Shown: positions 25,089 through 38,100, numbered from the stretch's first letter. The stretch: 64,000 nucleotides of DNA from Limanda limanda (GCF_963576545.1 NC_083646.1:9515491-9579490); one strand, 5' to 3'. Notes: generated by a model from the sequence alone, not told the origin. Translations and numbers: made by a program.

Positions 25089-27651
25089 TCAGCGACATTT
25101 AGCCACATGTCCAGAGAGATGGTGCGAGCGAGCAAACCTGCGGAGACAGTTGGGACAGGAGTAAGGTTTCTCCCCCGTGTGCGTTAACATGTGAGTTTTC
25201 AAATGGCCTGACAGACGAAAGCTTTTTCCGCATTCTTGACACGTGTAGGGACGCAGGTTAGTGTGACTCCTCCGGTGCTTTCCCAGATCGCCGGACGTAG
25301 TGTATCGCCGTTGGCATTCTGGACATTCAAAGGGCTTTTCCCCGGAGTGGATGCGTTTATGCTTCACCAGGTCGCCGGACTGAGTGAAACTCTTGTCGCA
25401 TTCCGTGCATTTGTACGGTCTTTCACCGGTGTGGGTGCGTTGGTGATTTCGCAAATGTGCAAGGCGAATAAACCTATTCCCGCAGACTGTGCAGTGGTAC
25501 GGCCGTTCGCCAGTGTGTGTCCGCAGGTGTATTTTCAAAGTCCCGAGATCGACGGTCTTCAGCCCACAGTCACCGCACTGGTGAGCTTTCTCATTGGTGT
25601 GGAGTTTGGTGTGAGTCCTCAGATTTCTTGGGGTGTTAAAGCTCTTCCCGCACACGTTGCAGTGGAAGGGTCTCTCAGTGGAATGTGTCCTGAGGTGGAG
25701 AACTAGACTCGACTTGAATCCAAACTCCTTCCCACATTCAGAGCAAGAATATTCCTTCTTGCCCGAGTGGGTCGTTAGGTGGGACTTGAGATGGTGCGAT
25801 CTTAAAAAGGATTTCCCACACACCTGACATTTGAACGCCTTCTCCCCGGCGTGTATCTTCATGTGTTGCCGCCAACCGCTCTGCTCCACAAACCTCCTGC
25901 CACAGTCTTTGCAGACGAACGGCCGGTCGCCCGTGTGTGTGCGCATGTGACCCTCCAGACTTTGACTTGTGCGCACCTTCTTGCCACATTTGGGACACTG
26001 CACACCAGTGTCCAGACAGATTGGCTTATCCTCAGGTTCTGTGTTGCCTGGTTCATGACACAAGTGAGGCCCTTGACCCCAGGTCGCTTTGAAACTCTTC
26101 CCACAGTCAGCGCAGCTCAGATGCCCCCCCCGGGTGACCACAGACATGCTGTGCCAGCGCTGACAGTGATTCTTCAGATTCTTCAGGTACTGGAAGCTGC
26201 GTGCACAGGTTGGGCACGGGTGGAGCCGGCGCGGTGGGGCAGAAGGATGAACTTCACTCACGTGCATTCTCAGTTTGACCTTGGAGTTGAAGGTGCTGCT
26301 GCAGACCGTGCACCTGTGTTTGGGAATGAGGTTGATTGTGCGGCTCGAGAGGCATTTTTTCAGTTTGTCGAGATACTCTTTCTGATGGACCCACTTGACG
26401 TGCTTCTCCAGGAAGTCCAAGTCGGTAAAGGAGATGGTGCAGTGAGGACAGGGAAAGAACTCAGACGATGACTCTAAGTAGGAGAGAAACATACAAGAGG
26501 AGAGATGATTAGAGAAAGGAAGAATATATCATTATACACTTTCCCATTCTGAGGGATTAATGGTGAATATCATTTGTACTTTATACATTTGAACGTCTTC
26601 CACACTAGTTTTAGGATAAGTTGCCAACCACCAGCAGATGTCAGGGATCACCAGCTGATGTTAGGGCCATATAATTAGTTGTGTACTTTAGTGCATCGAG
26701 TGTTTCTGCCTTATAATCACAAGACACCATCTGGCTGATCAGACCCGGGTGTGTTTCACTAACATCACGGGGCCCAGTTGGAGTCTTGTCTCCTGATCCA
26801 GAGTCACTGGCTGCAGCGTTCTACAGTCCATGAGGTTTCTTTTAAGATCTACTGACTATAAACTGATAACACCTCATTGAGGAAGCTGAGTCGGGGAATG
26901 TGGATTCTAGAGATACACTTTTTTAGGCTTTAATGTCTGAACTATTCTCAACATATCATCTGAAACTGAGATGCATTTTTGGAAAACAGCTAATTGTCCA
27001 GACATGCATCTGTTAAAGTAAAAGATTATCTCCAAATTTCTGATTATAATGTAATGAGAGATGCAACCATGGAGCTTATAACTAATGTTATTATTTCATT
27101 CCTGCAACCAAAAACATGAACATGAAAACACCTAGGCATCCCCAGGTTGTGTGTGTGCTTGTGATAAACTGACTCCCACCTGTGGAGACCTCCTCTCCCT
27201 CCTCATCATCCTCCTGGATGTCTCCTGCCTCCTCCTCCTCCTCCTCCTCAATGTCTCTCTCCTCTTTAATCCACGACTCTGCCTCCTCCTTGACGACAGC
27301 TCCGGTGAGTTCACACTGATGGTCAGGAGAGTGGCGCTCCTCCTTCACGTGTCCCTGCTGCTGCTCAACATCTGACCAGGATGTCACGGAGTCCGGTCTG
27401 AAGCCTGAACCGCTCGAGGTGTCTCCTCCCGTCTCCTCGCAGATCTCCTGCGCGTGTGGCTCCTCCTTGATTCGGATGCTGAGGCCGTCTCCGTTGGTGT
27501 AAACATCACCTGCCTCCTCCTCCTCCTTCTCCTCCGCCTCCTCCTCGCTGTCCGGCCCCGGCTCGCTCTCAGATTTCACAATGACCTCATAGTGTTGCGT
27601 CTCCTCTTCCTTTGCTTTGTTCAGCCGAGACTTCTTCTTGGTGGATTTCAT
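25089..27651 (-). CDS. C2H2 zinc-finger protein, ~15 fingers (618 aa, two coding exons)
   Basis: Predicted nuclear DNA-binding protein. Coding exons are 27180-27651 (157 codons plus 1 nt) and 25089-26473; the joined frame closes at TGA (25089-25091). Exon 1, ending at 28202, is non-coding. The start is the second ATG in the spliced message (27649-27651), giving [14 protein letters not shown], a basic, nuclear-localisation-like start. Residues 20-157 are very acidic and hold five psi-K-x-E sumoylation-type motifs (K26, K62, K103, K121, K129). About 15 C2H2 units follow from residue 166 to the end, joined mostly by TGE(R/K)P-type linkers. Finger 4 is degenerate and the last is C2HC (ends HVAKC). 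No KRAB, SCAN or BTB domain is present. Fish genomes hold many such genes, so I give no symbol. Target DNA and role are unknown. Confidence 0.92.
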
Positions 27652-27659
27652 CTTCGTGT

Positions 27660-27680
27660 CGTCACCATCAGGATTCTGAC
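27660..27680 (-). promoter_or_regulatory. Short upstream ORF in the zinc-finger gene leader
   Basis: In the spliced leader the first ATG (about 27678-27680) opens a six-codon frame (MVTTRR) that stops at a TGA overlapping the main start codon region (ATGA). Such an arrangement can limit translation of the main frame or favour re-initiation. This is read directly from the sequence; its effect is inferred. Confidence 0.5.
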
Positions 27681-27691
27681 TCGTTACTTTG

Positions 27692-28330
27692 CTGTGATGC
27701 AAAATCAATTAGGGGGGTTGACACGTTAGGATGCAAATGCAGCTGGGCAGAGTGTGAATGGTAGATGGTAAATGGTTTTGTATTTATATAGCACTTAACT
27801 AGTCTTGATGACCACTCAAAGCTCTTCACAGTACAGTTTTACATTCACCCATTCATATAGTGCATCTATTAGCAGCACTGTGTTGTTCTATGAGGGGCTC
27901 AGCATCTTGCCCAAGGGCACTTCGGCATGCAGATGGAGAAGACTGGGGATCGAACTGCAGACCTTCAGGTTGGAGGAGAATGACCGCTCTCCCCCTCAGC
28001 CACAGCCGCCCTGTAACAGCAGGACAAACACTTCAATTCGCTATTTCATCCAACGTTAGCATCGTAGCTAAACTGTGCAAACGCCACATTAGCTTGTAGC
28101 AGCCTCGCTAGCACTGGGGCTCGTCTGCTGCTGTTTCCTGCAGCGGAGCGTCTGTCAGTGTCTTTCTCTGTTCGTCTGCGTAAAGGAAAACAACAACTTA
28201 CCGTGATGTGATGGACACGAATCAGCCGAAGCCTCCTCTGGACAGTGACGCTCGCGTTAAATGGCTAAATTGCTGTGCAGTGATAATAAGCACAGATAAT
28301 AACACAGGAAGAGCAGCGCACTTCCTGATG
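27692..28330 (-). promoter_or_regulatory. Non-coding exon 1, promoter and intron 1 of the zinc-finger gene
   Basis: The donor CACG|GTAAGT lies at 28200-28202 on the minus strand, and the acceptor CATCACAG lies just before 27691. The region above 28202 has no minus-strand ATG for at least 130 nt, so exon 1 is untranslated. The area has mixed CpG and GCTAGC/GTTAGC words like the megf8 promoter. Intron 1 carries a dispersed repeat (27,765-28,015). The transcription start is inferred only. Confidence 0.55.
27765..28015 (+). repeat. Dispersed SINE-like repeat in intron 1 of the zinc-finger gene
   Basis: Reads TTTGTATTTATATAGCACTT, TAGTCTTGATGACCACTCAA, CATCTTGCCCAAGGGCACTT, CGGCATGCAGATGGAGAAGA and GGGGATCGAACTGCAGACCT, the consensus order of a widespread teleost repeat. 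Its last ~70 nt match the tail of the repeat at 45,783-45,962. It inserted inside the intron and does not touch the exons. Confidence 0.75.
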
Positions 28331-28849
28331 GTCTGGCCAATCAGCTGCAGCCAGTCGTGTCCAAGTCACCGCCCCCTGTACAATTAAAGGGAATCCATAT
28401 ATTTGTATCTAAATAGATTTGATCTATAGTTGAATCGAGAAAGGTTCGATATTTATTTGATTACATACTATTTGGAATCCGTTAAGACAACCCTTCTATT
28501 AATCAGCGAAACTTATAGATGTTTTATTTCTGTATAACAGGCAGAATATCTACATTACCTGTAATAAAATGCTAACTCATAATCCTGACCTTACTAATAA
28601 TTTCATACATTTTTTAAATCTTTGCAGTTACATTTTTTGAGATTTCATTGCAATGTTATCGATATTGATTGCTCGAAAAACATTTAAATTATCCAACTGT
28701 AAATTACTTTAATTTAAAGCATTAAGTGTTTACAATGTGGCAGGCTGGCAGCATAGACATCCCAGTTGTTGACGTTTATTTTGTAGGTCTCATGTCTTCA
28801 GGATTTTAACACTGCCATTAAGGGTGTCACTATTAAGACTTATGTAAAA
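28331..28849. other. Intergenic, zinc-finger gene to megf8 3' end
   Basis: About 500 nt of AT-rich DNA with no gene or repeat recognised. It is bounded on the right by a short CA repeat at 28,850-28,868. Confidence 0.5.
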
Positions 28850-28869
28850 ACACACACACACACACACAA

Positions 28870-30618
28870 TCTTGTTCCACAGACTTTATTTCAGCCGATT
28901 CAGGACAGAGAATCTTCGCGCAGTCTTTCATACAACACTGTTCCCTTCTTTGAAAAAAACAAGAAACACAACAAAAAGTTATGTACAAAAATGTAAAAAA
29001 AATACACAAAGATACGAGACGAAAACAGAACAGAATTAATGCTTGTTTGTGGAGGGTTGCTATAAATAGTGACAATATTTGTTTGAGCTTTAGTTTGCGT
29101 AACAACGCGGTGAGTACTCAGTTCATGACAAAACCTCCTGTGATTTCTCTTTTCTTCCATTCTATAGAAAGCCAGTAGCACCACTCTGAGGTCATCCATG
29201 ACACTGTGTGCCCAAGGAGGCTGGACGACATCCACTCTTAGTGTTTCACATGAATAATGGGGCTCATCGCCTCCATGCAGTGCAAAAAGGGAAAACAAGG
29301 AGAAAACAAAAAAATACCAACGCCAGTCAGTGAACAAGTAATTCAGTCTCATTTCAATTAAAAACTATTTCCATCATCTCTCACCAGGAGAACTTTTCTA
29401 AGACAACTCTTCCTATGACCATTTCATTAGAGCAACATTTATTAACAATATTTTTTTCCTGTTACCACGTCCAAATGTTTTGATCTATACGTAGCTATGA
29501 TTGGCCGATACAATCATCTGGCACATTGCCTGAAGAAAATAAAAGTCCAGTAAAACTAGCCAAACACCAACATACATTTCATGTCAACAAAACGTAATCT
29601 AATTTCTCCAAAGGACACCATTTTTTCATCTAAATGGACGAGTTTTGTTGTGTTATTAAAATATTATAGTGTCAGGAAGCCAGGGCTCATACTGAAAACA
29701 TCATCCTTCATTTTTCTTTACGAAAACAAGTCATGAAACAATATGTAAAATATGTCATTGTTATTACGGCATCCCGGATCTGCACCCCACATTCCCATTA
29801 ACACAAGTGACAAGTGTAAGCCAGTGGACTCACAGACAAGGCAAGAAGTGAAGGCAAATGAGCAGAAAAACAAACAATGCAATGTAGCAGGTGAACGAAT
29901 ATGCAAGAACATACTCAGGAGTCTGTTAAACAAACATATTACCTAACAAGCCTGCCATGTACTGAGATACAGTTAGAAATCACTCATATCAACTATTGTA
30001 TAAAAACCATCTTGCAAGCGACTTTGCCTTTTTTTTCCTGCGCTGAGCTGACAATCAAAACTTTGCACATTATGCAGAAACAATTTAAATACGTCTTTTG
30101 TTCTCAATGGCAATGTTGATTGTCACTTTTTTGGGGGGGGGATATAAAGCACATGTTGGTTCCAAAGTGAGCAGATGTCTTTCTTAACATCTCTGTTGGT
30201 CAATGAGAAGAATTCTTAACATCGGTCCAGCTTCAGTCTTGGTATGAGACTGAGTGTCGCGTGCGCTCAAACCTCGTTAGTGATCACAGTCAGGATGCAA
30301 CACGGTTCCGTTGATACGTATAGCAGTTGTAGTGCATTCTAAAGACAGCTGGCTTGGTCATGTGAAGCACTGTAATACAGTATAGCAATACATAATACAA
30401 TAAAAGACACTAAACAATTCATTATACAGTGTATGTACAACTCTGTTCAAAAAGCTCATGTTAACTGACTTTGACTAAACTCTTTTTTGGACTTTGTCTT
30501 CGCCTTACAGCCATGTTTCTTTCAAAATATTAATTTATTATATAATATCAAAAAATGTACAGACTTATCCCATCTCCTCTGTTCCTGTCGTATTTCATTT
30601 ATATCTTTTTTTTTTCCT
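28870..30618 (-). other. megf8: Probable megf8 3' UTR with poly(A) signal
   Basis: Downstream of the stop codon lie about 1.75 kb without a gene. On the minus strand an AATAAA hexamer (28885-28890) is followed within about 20 nt by a run of GT dinucleotides (28850-28868), the usual arrangement of poly(A) signal plus GU-rich downstream element. A nearer AATAAA (30534-30539) is only about 80 nt past the stop and could give a short form. Antisense frames here are short and not conserved-looking. Confidence 0.5.
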
Positions 30619-32115
30619 CTACATAGCCATAGTGGTCAGGTGCTGATGCCCTAGAAGCCCCTTGCGCCCCCCTCCCGCCCCTGCGTGCCCCCCCCCGCTG
30701 CCGTGACCGCAGTACTCCTGCAAGTTCTGACGCAGGGTAACCAGTGCAGAGCCCAGACAGGCCCGGTTCGGAGCCAAGACCCCCCCAGGCAGCTGGAAGA
30801 GGACAGTGGCCACCCCGGCCATGCCGTCATCTGTGGGCTCAAGCGTGATGGGCCCCGTCTTAAAGGTGGAGTAGGAGAAGCCCATTAGCTGAGAGAGGAA
30901 GGGGTCGGAGCGGCAGAAATGCTGGTAGCCACTGTATGTGGATGGATGATGATGATGTGAGGCTGGGGTGCCAGTGGTGGTGCTGGCATAGTGGTGGGTA
31001 TTCAGGTAGTGCAGCGGCAGGTGCTGGCCACTGTTGCCCCCTCCACCCAGGGTAAGGTGATGGTGGTGGTGGGCTGTGGGTCCGGAGCCCGGGTCATGTT
31101 TGTAGGAGACAGCTCCTGCCCGGCCCCTCTGGCCCACCACCACTCCTAACTTCCCTGTGCGGGCGTGAGCGACCGATACAGTGCTCCCCCCCACCCCTCC
31201 TCCAGACGAAGGCAGATAGATAAGCTGAGGCTCCTCTGGTTCAAGGTATATAGTGAGTTTAGCAAAGGGTCTTGATGCCATCTTGGTCATCTCCTGAATG
31301 TGGCGACGCTGCTCGCGACGGAAGTCCAGGAACTGCTTGACCTTCCACAGGAGGACGCAGACGGACAGGAAGAGGAAAAAGCAGGAGAAGAAAACAGAGA
31401 AGAAGACAAAAAGATCGATGTGGGCTTGGTCCTGTCGCAGAAAGAGCAGACCCTGGGACTCTCCCTGCCTGTCGTTAGTCCCCAGACCTCTTAAAGCAAT
31501 GTAGAAGCGACTGGATTTCAGGGAGTGCACCTCGTGGGGGAAAGTGATGACCACTCGGTCTCGAACACCACGTACGATCAGCACCGTCTGTGGTTTCCAC
31601 ACAGTGATGTAGGAGATGAGTCCTTCAGCCCGCTCCTCCGTAATTTCTCTATCAGCCCCTGGAGGTTTTGCTTGCAGCTGCAGTGGATTGTGGGAAAGCA
31701 CGGGACCTCCGAGACTGGATGAAGCATTGGCAAACACCTTTATGGGGGACGGAGGTGAATCCTTGTCTCCCCCGGTTGTTGTTCCCCGAGTTACTGATTC
31801 CTCCTCGATCTTGATGGTGTGAATCCCTGAAAAGCGGTCCACATCTACTATGAAAGTGTCATGGGAGTTGGACACATACACCTCCACCTCACCGAAGGTT
31901 ACATCGATGGTGACCCGAATGTCTACATTGGTGAACTTTGGCTGGGCTGCGAAGAACACCGTCCTCCCCCTGGGCAGGTTGCGAATAGTGGGATCATGGA
32001 AGCAGTTGGTCTGGGATGTCGGGTCAAAGCAGCACTCGGTGTCGACGTTGAACTGACGGTAGCACTGACGCCCATTCACCGGGGTTCCATTGAAGGAGTC
32101 TTTGCACTTGGCACA
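30619..32115 (-). other. megf8: megf8 exon 44: juxtamembrane region, membrane span, cytoplasmic tail (aa 2388-2885)
   Basis: The last coding exon is one 1497-nt block. It carries a conserved extracellular stretch ([20 protein letters not shown]), a single membrane span at about aa 2621-2644 ([20 protein letters not shown]), and a tail of about 240 aa. MASRPFA sits at aa 2666-2672 (31261-31281); this motif is shared with attractins and is the known docking site for MGRN1-type E3 ligases. The middle of the tail is fish-like and low in complexity, with glycine, histidine and serine runs ([12 protein letters not shown]). The end is again conserved with mammals ([20 protein letters not shown] and GRKGLLG), suggesting a second functional site. 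Confidence 0.95.
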
Positions 32116-35100
32116 CTAAAAGTAAGAGGAAACAGTTGAACAAAAAGGTTTAGACATTTGATTTCATCAACAAAGAGTAGGAAATAGAAAGATATCAAAC
32201 GAGACACCTGCTGATTTTAGAAGATAAAACCCTTTATTATTAAGTATTTATAGCATGTGAGTACCTGTTGCCTGTAGCAGTCTTTCCGGTCACTCTGAGG
32301 GCTACTCAGACAGGAGGAGGTCTCCGTGTTGTTTTGACAGGGGCAACCAGTGCCATCGTGTTCATTACATGTGTCTGCATGGCCATTACACTGACACCTG
32401 CAAAAGGAAGACAATCCAAACACTTAACAGAAGAAAATCTGATCCTGTAAATGGCTTAGTTAAGAGGGCAGTTTGTTGCTTCTGAAAATATTAGCATTTT
32501 CCTTTTTTCTCAATGTATTTATTATTTTACTCACTTGTCACACTTCCCCTGCAGCAGGAAGTAGCCACTGAGGCAGCTCTCACACTTGTCCCCAACACTG
32601 TTGTTCTGGCAGTTCACACACACAGCGTTCTCTTCTGTTGGACCCTCAGACACTCGGTCCTGAATCTGGTGAAGAGAAAAATGGAGATGGATGCCTGACA
32701 CTTAACAGGGAGTTGGAATAAAGACAATACCAAAGATAAAAAAAAGCATTTACATATGACCCATGAGGTCATAAGGACACTTACGCTGTTGGGGTCCAGA
32801 GGATAGAGCCGTGGGTTTTCGAGGGCCTTCTTATGGTCGTCCCGGGACAGACACACATCACTGTTTCCCCTGCAAAACTCTCGACATGGACGACAAGTTC
32901 CTCCCCCCTTGGCAGAGCCCACAAACAGTGGCTTACACTTCTCACAGTGCTTACCCTGGAATTAGGGGAAGCAGAAATCAATTTGTTAAAAATGAATTTG
33001 GAAAAGAAACCAGTATTTACAGTTTGTCGATGCATATTTCTATGAGCACTTACAATGGTGTTATTGTGGCACTCGAGACACACATCTGGCTTGTTAACAC
33101 CCGCACAGTTGCTGTGTTTGTTGCAGCTGCACTGAGAAGAGCAGTTTTCCCCCACAAAGCCAAAGTGACATCGGCAAATTCCCGGGGACACACACGTCCC
33201 ATTCACACAGCCCTGTGCACACACCGGCTCACACTGACCAGAAGTACTGAACAGACGAAAAACAAAGAGAGAGGATTTGAGTGAACCTGTCCAATTACTA
33301 TGAAATACATCCAAGTATTTAATGTCATCCTTGTGTATTCAGTGCATGAGGCAATAAATGTTAAGTCACCTGCTGAGAATGTAACCCTGCTTGCAGGTGC
33401 AGTGATATCCCTGGGGTAGATCGTGGCAGTCCTGGGTGCTGTTGCAGTGGTGATGACTGTTTACACACTCATCCTCCTCTGGACAGTGGAGGAAAGACCA
33501 GCTGCTGTTTCTCAGGGGACAAACACCCTCACTAACCCCTAGGAATAAAGAATAGAAGATGAGTTGAATCAGGAGTTTAAATCAGTAAGAAGATAAAGTA
33601 ACATCTGAAATCAACAGCTGCCTCAGTCGAAAACATATTTCTCACCATCAAGTCCTCCTTGTTGACAACGTCCAGCCCCGTTGCCCCCACGACCAGCACA
33701 CCAGCCACACTGAGGCCTGGCAATGCAGTGGGAGCACTGGGTGAGCTGGAAGCACTGAGGAGAGCAAGAGTCCCCCCCTGAGAGCAGGCGACCACACTGA
33801 CCGGCCTCACATCGCAGGGGCACAAAAGATGGGCTCATGCACTGGGGGAAGAGGAGATTGTCATGGAACAAGTTGAAAAAAAAACACGCACACACACCAA
33901 GGTATTCAGTGAAACTCTTGCAGGGCAGTCCTACCTGTTGCAGTGCCATGCTCCACTCACAGTGCTGCCAGCCCCCATCAGAGCCTTTCGAGCCCAGACA
34001 GAGGCTGCAGTTATGGAGTGTGTGGCAAGGGGGAGGGCATGGCAGAGGGGGAGAAGACTCCACCTGCATGGGTGAGACGTTGAGCAAGGCGTAGCTGAAA
34101 CACGTCCAGTCATAGGTGGGGTTCACACTCAGGATGCGCCTGGTTTCACCTGGAGAATCACAACACAGACTGTTTTAGTTAAATACTCTAACTTCGACAG
34201 GTATTATATTTGAGGGGCATAATTACCTACAAAATAATAATTCATCCATTTGGTACGAGATGAGATTAAGGAATAGTCTTGTTTATTTTCAGCTCTGGAC
34301 TGAAAATTAAAGAACTTCACAATTCCAGCAGGGCTTGACACTTCCCGTACCTGTGCGTTTGAATTGGCGAGTCCACATGCATTTTCCTGAAGCAGTACAC
34401 TTGGGGCAGTCAGAAGCCTCGCAGCTGGTCTCAGTGCAGTTGCTGGACAGAAAGATCTCCCTCTGGTTGATCCGACAGTCGTGTTCAGACGTGCAGCTGA
34501 CAGAGCTGCTGATACAGGCGCCCTCCGGACAGTTTGTGCACCATTTACACTGTAGAGCAGCCTGAACATTGAACAAAGAACAGGTTTTACTTAACAGGCA
34601 ATCCCTGTCTCACTTCAAATTAGTGAGCAGTGTGTGTTGTACGTTACCTGTGATTGACCAGAGAAGGTCTTGGGGTGACGGGCCAGACATTCACTGCAGG
34701 TTTTCAGTCTTCGACACTGGTCTGGCTGACGGGGGGTTGGGGAACAGGGAGACTGGCCAGTGGAACAGCCCATTCTGATGGAGAGCAGAAATTATGGATT
34801 TTTGTTAGCTGCACATAACTTCTGACACAAGAACCGAGTACAATTTATTCACTGATTTGTCTTTAGCCAAATATGTTACCTATCAGCAGTATCAGAAGAA
34901 GCACAGCTTCCCCTACACCAGACGCAGCTGCCTGTGGTGCCATTGCAGGCCTCTGGCGTTGGCAGCAGCCCACAGGGGTCAGAGGGCACAGTCAGTGTTA
35001 GAAGTCTGCCCAGTGTGACGCCATTGAAACCTCCTGACAGGAAGAGACGGCCTTCCCAGCTTGTCATAGCAAGAGACACTGAACGATTTACTGGATCTCC

Positions 35101-38100
35101 TATAGCTGAGACTGAGGGAAAGAGATGAAATGTGAGTTGGTAATGGTCTGGTAAATCATGATTTGACTGTTACTGAAGATGCAGGAGGACATTGAGATGG
35201 TCACCTGGTTGTATCCAAGTGTTACAGTTGATCTGATACAGAGACACCGAGTTGCTGTAGTCTTCTGCTTCTGTCCTTCCTCCGACAATGACCATGGTGT
35301 CTTTGATCAGGGCTGCAGCGTGGAAGAACCGGGACAGTGGCTGCAAAATAATGACAGCAAGAAAAGGTAAGTTATCTTCATGCACGGGACAGATAGAGGA
35401 CAACTGCCTGGCTTGTCCGAAAAACTGACCTGGAAGAGTTGACAGGAGAGTTCAGCTTCTTACCTTGTTACCCTGCGAGGGGACCAGCAGAGACCATGTG
35501 AGGTTGGGGTAGTACAGACTGTAGAGCTCGCCTGAGGGCTCCACCGTCTCCACATGAAAGCGGTAGCCTCCAAAGACATAGATGGCATCAGTCTGCTCAT
35601 GATAGATGGCTGAATGGCCATATAAACCTGAATCCAGAGCAAAAAGAAACAGAAAAGTTAGGTAAATCTGTACATGACGTCAATCTTTACACATTTTTTA
35701 AATGTCCTGAACCCCTTATTTTTCTGTGAGTTAGAAAACCTGTTGGTGGTGTGCCAATGTGTGGGGCAATGGTCCAGTTCCCAGTATGAGGGCTGAACTC
35801 CAGTAGGTGGTGGTTGAAGCCGTTCTCTGGAGAGTAACCTCCGATCAGTAGCACTGAGGAGTCTCGACGTACAGTCAGCGTGTGGCCTGCCAGTGGGGGC
35901 AGCAAAGAGCTCTGTCAAAGATTCAAGAGGATTTAAATTGTTAGGCAAACAAAAATAAGACACATGGTATTTTTCAGATGTTGTGTAATTCATGTTTAAT
36001 CTAATCCAAACCTTGTGTTCTCTCCACACTAAACTGCTGAGATTGAGACTCCAAGTATCCATGGCAACGCCATTTTGAGTGACACCACCAACCACCAACA
36101 TGAAACTGTGACTGGCTCCGTGGCTTCCAGAACCCAACTCATGACTGGTCAGCAGTGCAGAGGCATGGTGATAGCGAGGGCTGGGAGTCAAGCCCTCTTC
36201 AAAAGAGCTCGTCAACATTTGGGTCCAACGATGCTCTGACACAGAATATCTAAAGGAACCAGACACAAAATGTGTAAGACAGTACATGCGTAATATCCTT
36301 ACAGTACAATAACACCTTCAATGTGTCCCTACCTGTAGACATTTCCCAGGATGCCCTCTGACAGAGAGAGTCCTCCGTACATCCAGAGATTTCCCTGAGC
36401 TCCAGACAGCAGAGTGTGGCCCATTCTGTGGAGGAACCTGTGGGCCTGGTTCTGCGGAGCGACAGTGCAAATGAGAGTGTGTTTGTGTGTGTGTAAAATT
36501 CTTCAACTTACCGTTCATGTTGGGTTGTGCTCTTACCACAGTCAGTTGTGTGTCCAGCAGTGTTTCCCAGACAAGGCTGTTGGAGTCTCGTGGAGCAGAG
36601 CAGTCTGAGCCAGCCCAGCCTTCTGAGCACACACACACTCCCAGAGACTGAGACAAACAACATATGTTGGTTAGTGATTCAGAAATTCAACAACCTGGTG
36701 CTCAAACTTGAATAATTGACAGTTTCCATAGAATAATGTGCTTGTATAGCTGAAGTTTATTGTAAACACAACACAGAAAATCAAATGGCACCAGAAAACT
36801 TTAGTTGATCATTTCTACATTTTATTCATTGACACACACTCTGCTATATATCTAACTATATGTTACATAAATAATCAAAAATCTTACTGTATTACAAGCT
36901 CCTCTTCCCTCTGCTATTCCACAGTCCTGAGAGCAAATGGGCCGATCGCAGTGGGGGCCCCCGTATCCCGGTGGGCACTGGCAGAGCCCACCTTGGCACT
37001 GTGCTCCACCAGGACACACAAGCGACCCCTCGTCACCTTCTTCAGAGCTCTGTTGACAGCGACGCACCCAGAAAGATGCATTGAAGCCTTGGGGTTTGTT
37101 TGACGAGACGTTGGCCTCAAAGTAGACTGAAATCACACCTGGTGGGGAAAGAGAAAGTATGATACTGTGAAGGTAACGTCATATTTCATAAGTTTAAATA
37201 ACCCTAAGGGGTGAACCTACATTAGGGTCACACTGTGAATAGTGTGCTTGATAGTGAATTAGTAGGTTAAGCTAGTGCTCTAAATAAAGTGATTAGGTTT
37301 GAAAGATACCTGAAGTTGCCTCCACTGTGATAGGCTGGGTCCTTGTGGTGCCACAAAACGCTCCAATCAGGTTGTGATCTGAATGTACGACTCCATTGGC
37401 CAGAAAACGAGGAAGGCCGTCAAACACATAGACAAATGAGCTCTGCAAGATAAAGTTAAGGGAATGCAATGAAGACGCTGAAGGGAATGAAGGCAATTTT
37501 TGATGCAACGGCACAGCTAACATGTTAATTTGTATGATCCAGGCATGTTTGTACTCACTTTACAAAATGTGTGGGAGTCTGGGTGCAGCGTGAGGGCTAC
37601 AGGGGGACACAGCTGTCGGGGCATACAAGGGGCCAGGTTCTCAGTCACAGACAGGACCCACAGGCAATGTGAAAGTCCTCCTTTCCCTTCTGTGCCACTT
37701 CGCCATCCCAGAGAAGAGGAGAGAGGCATGGAGGACGACGAGGTGGAGAGAAGTACAGAACGGCCCTGGCACTGGCGATAGCATGTGCCGTTGTTCCTAT
37801 TGGACAGAGAAGGTCATGATGAAAAAATCGAAACATTCAAAAATCAACCACAACATTTTCCCTCTGTTTTACTATAAACTCAGAAATAAAGACTGGCCAT
37901 TAAACTTCAATCATATGGTAAAGGTCTCCTTACCTGGGGTCTCCATAGTAACCAGGCAGGCAGGACTCGCAGTGTGGTCCCTGAGTGTTATGGGTGCAGT
38001 AGCATTGGCCAGTCTGGTTGTGACAGTAGCCCTGGACCGGGTCGCCGTGGCCATTGCACTCACAAGAAACACAGCCGCTTCCGCCAGCCAGGGCTGAACC

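Noticed and set aside
25236..26471. Long plus-strand frames antisense to the zinc fingers
   Set aside because: They mirror the codon pattern of the C2H2 repeats on the other strand.
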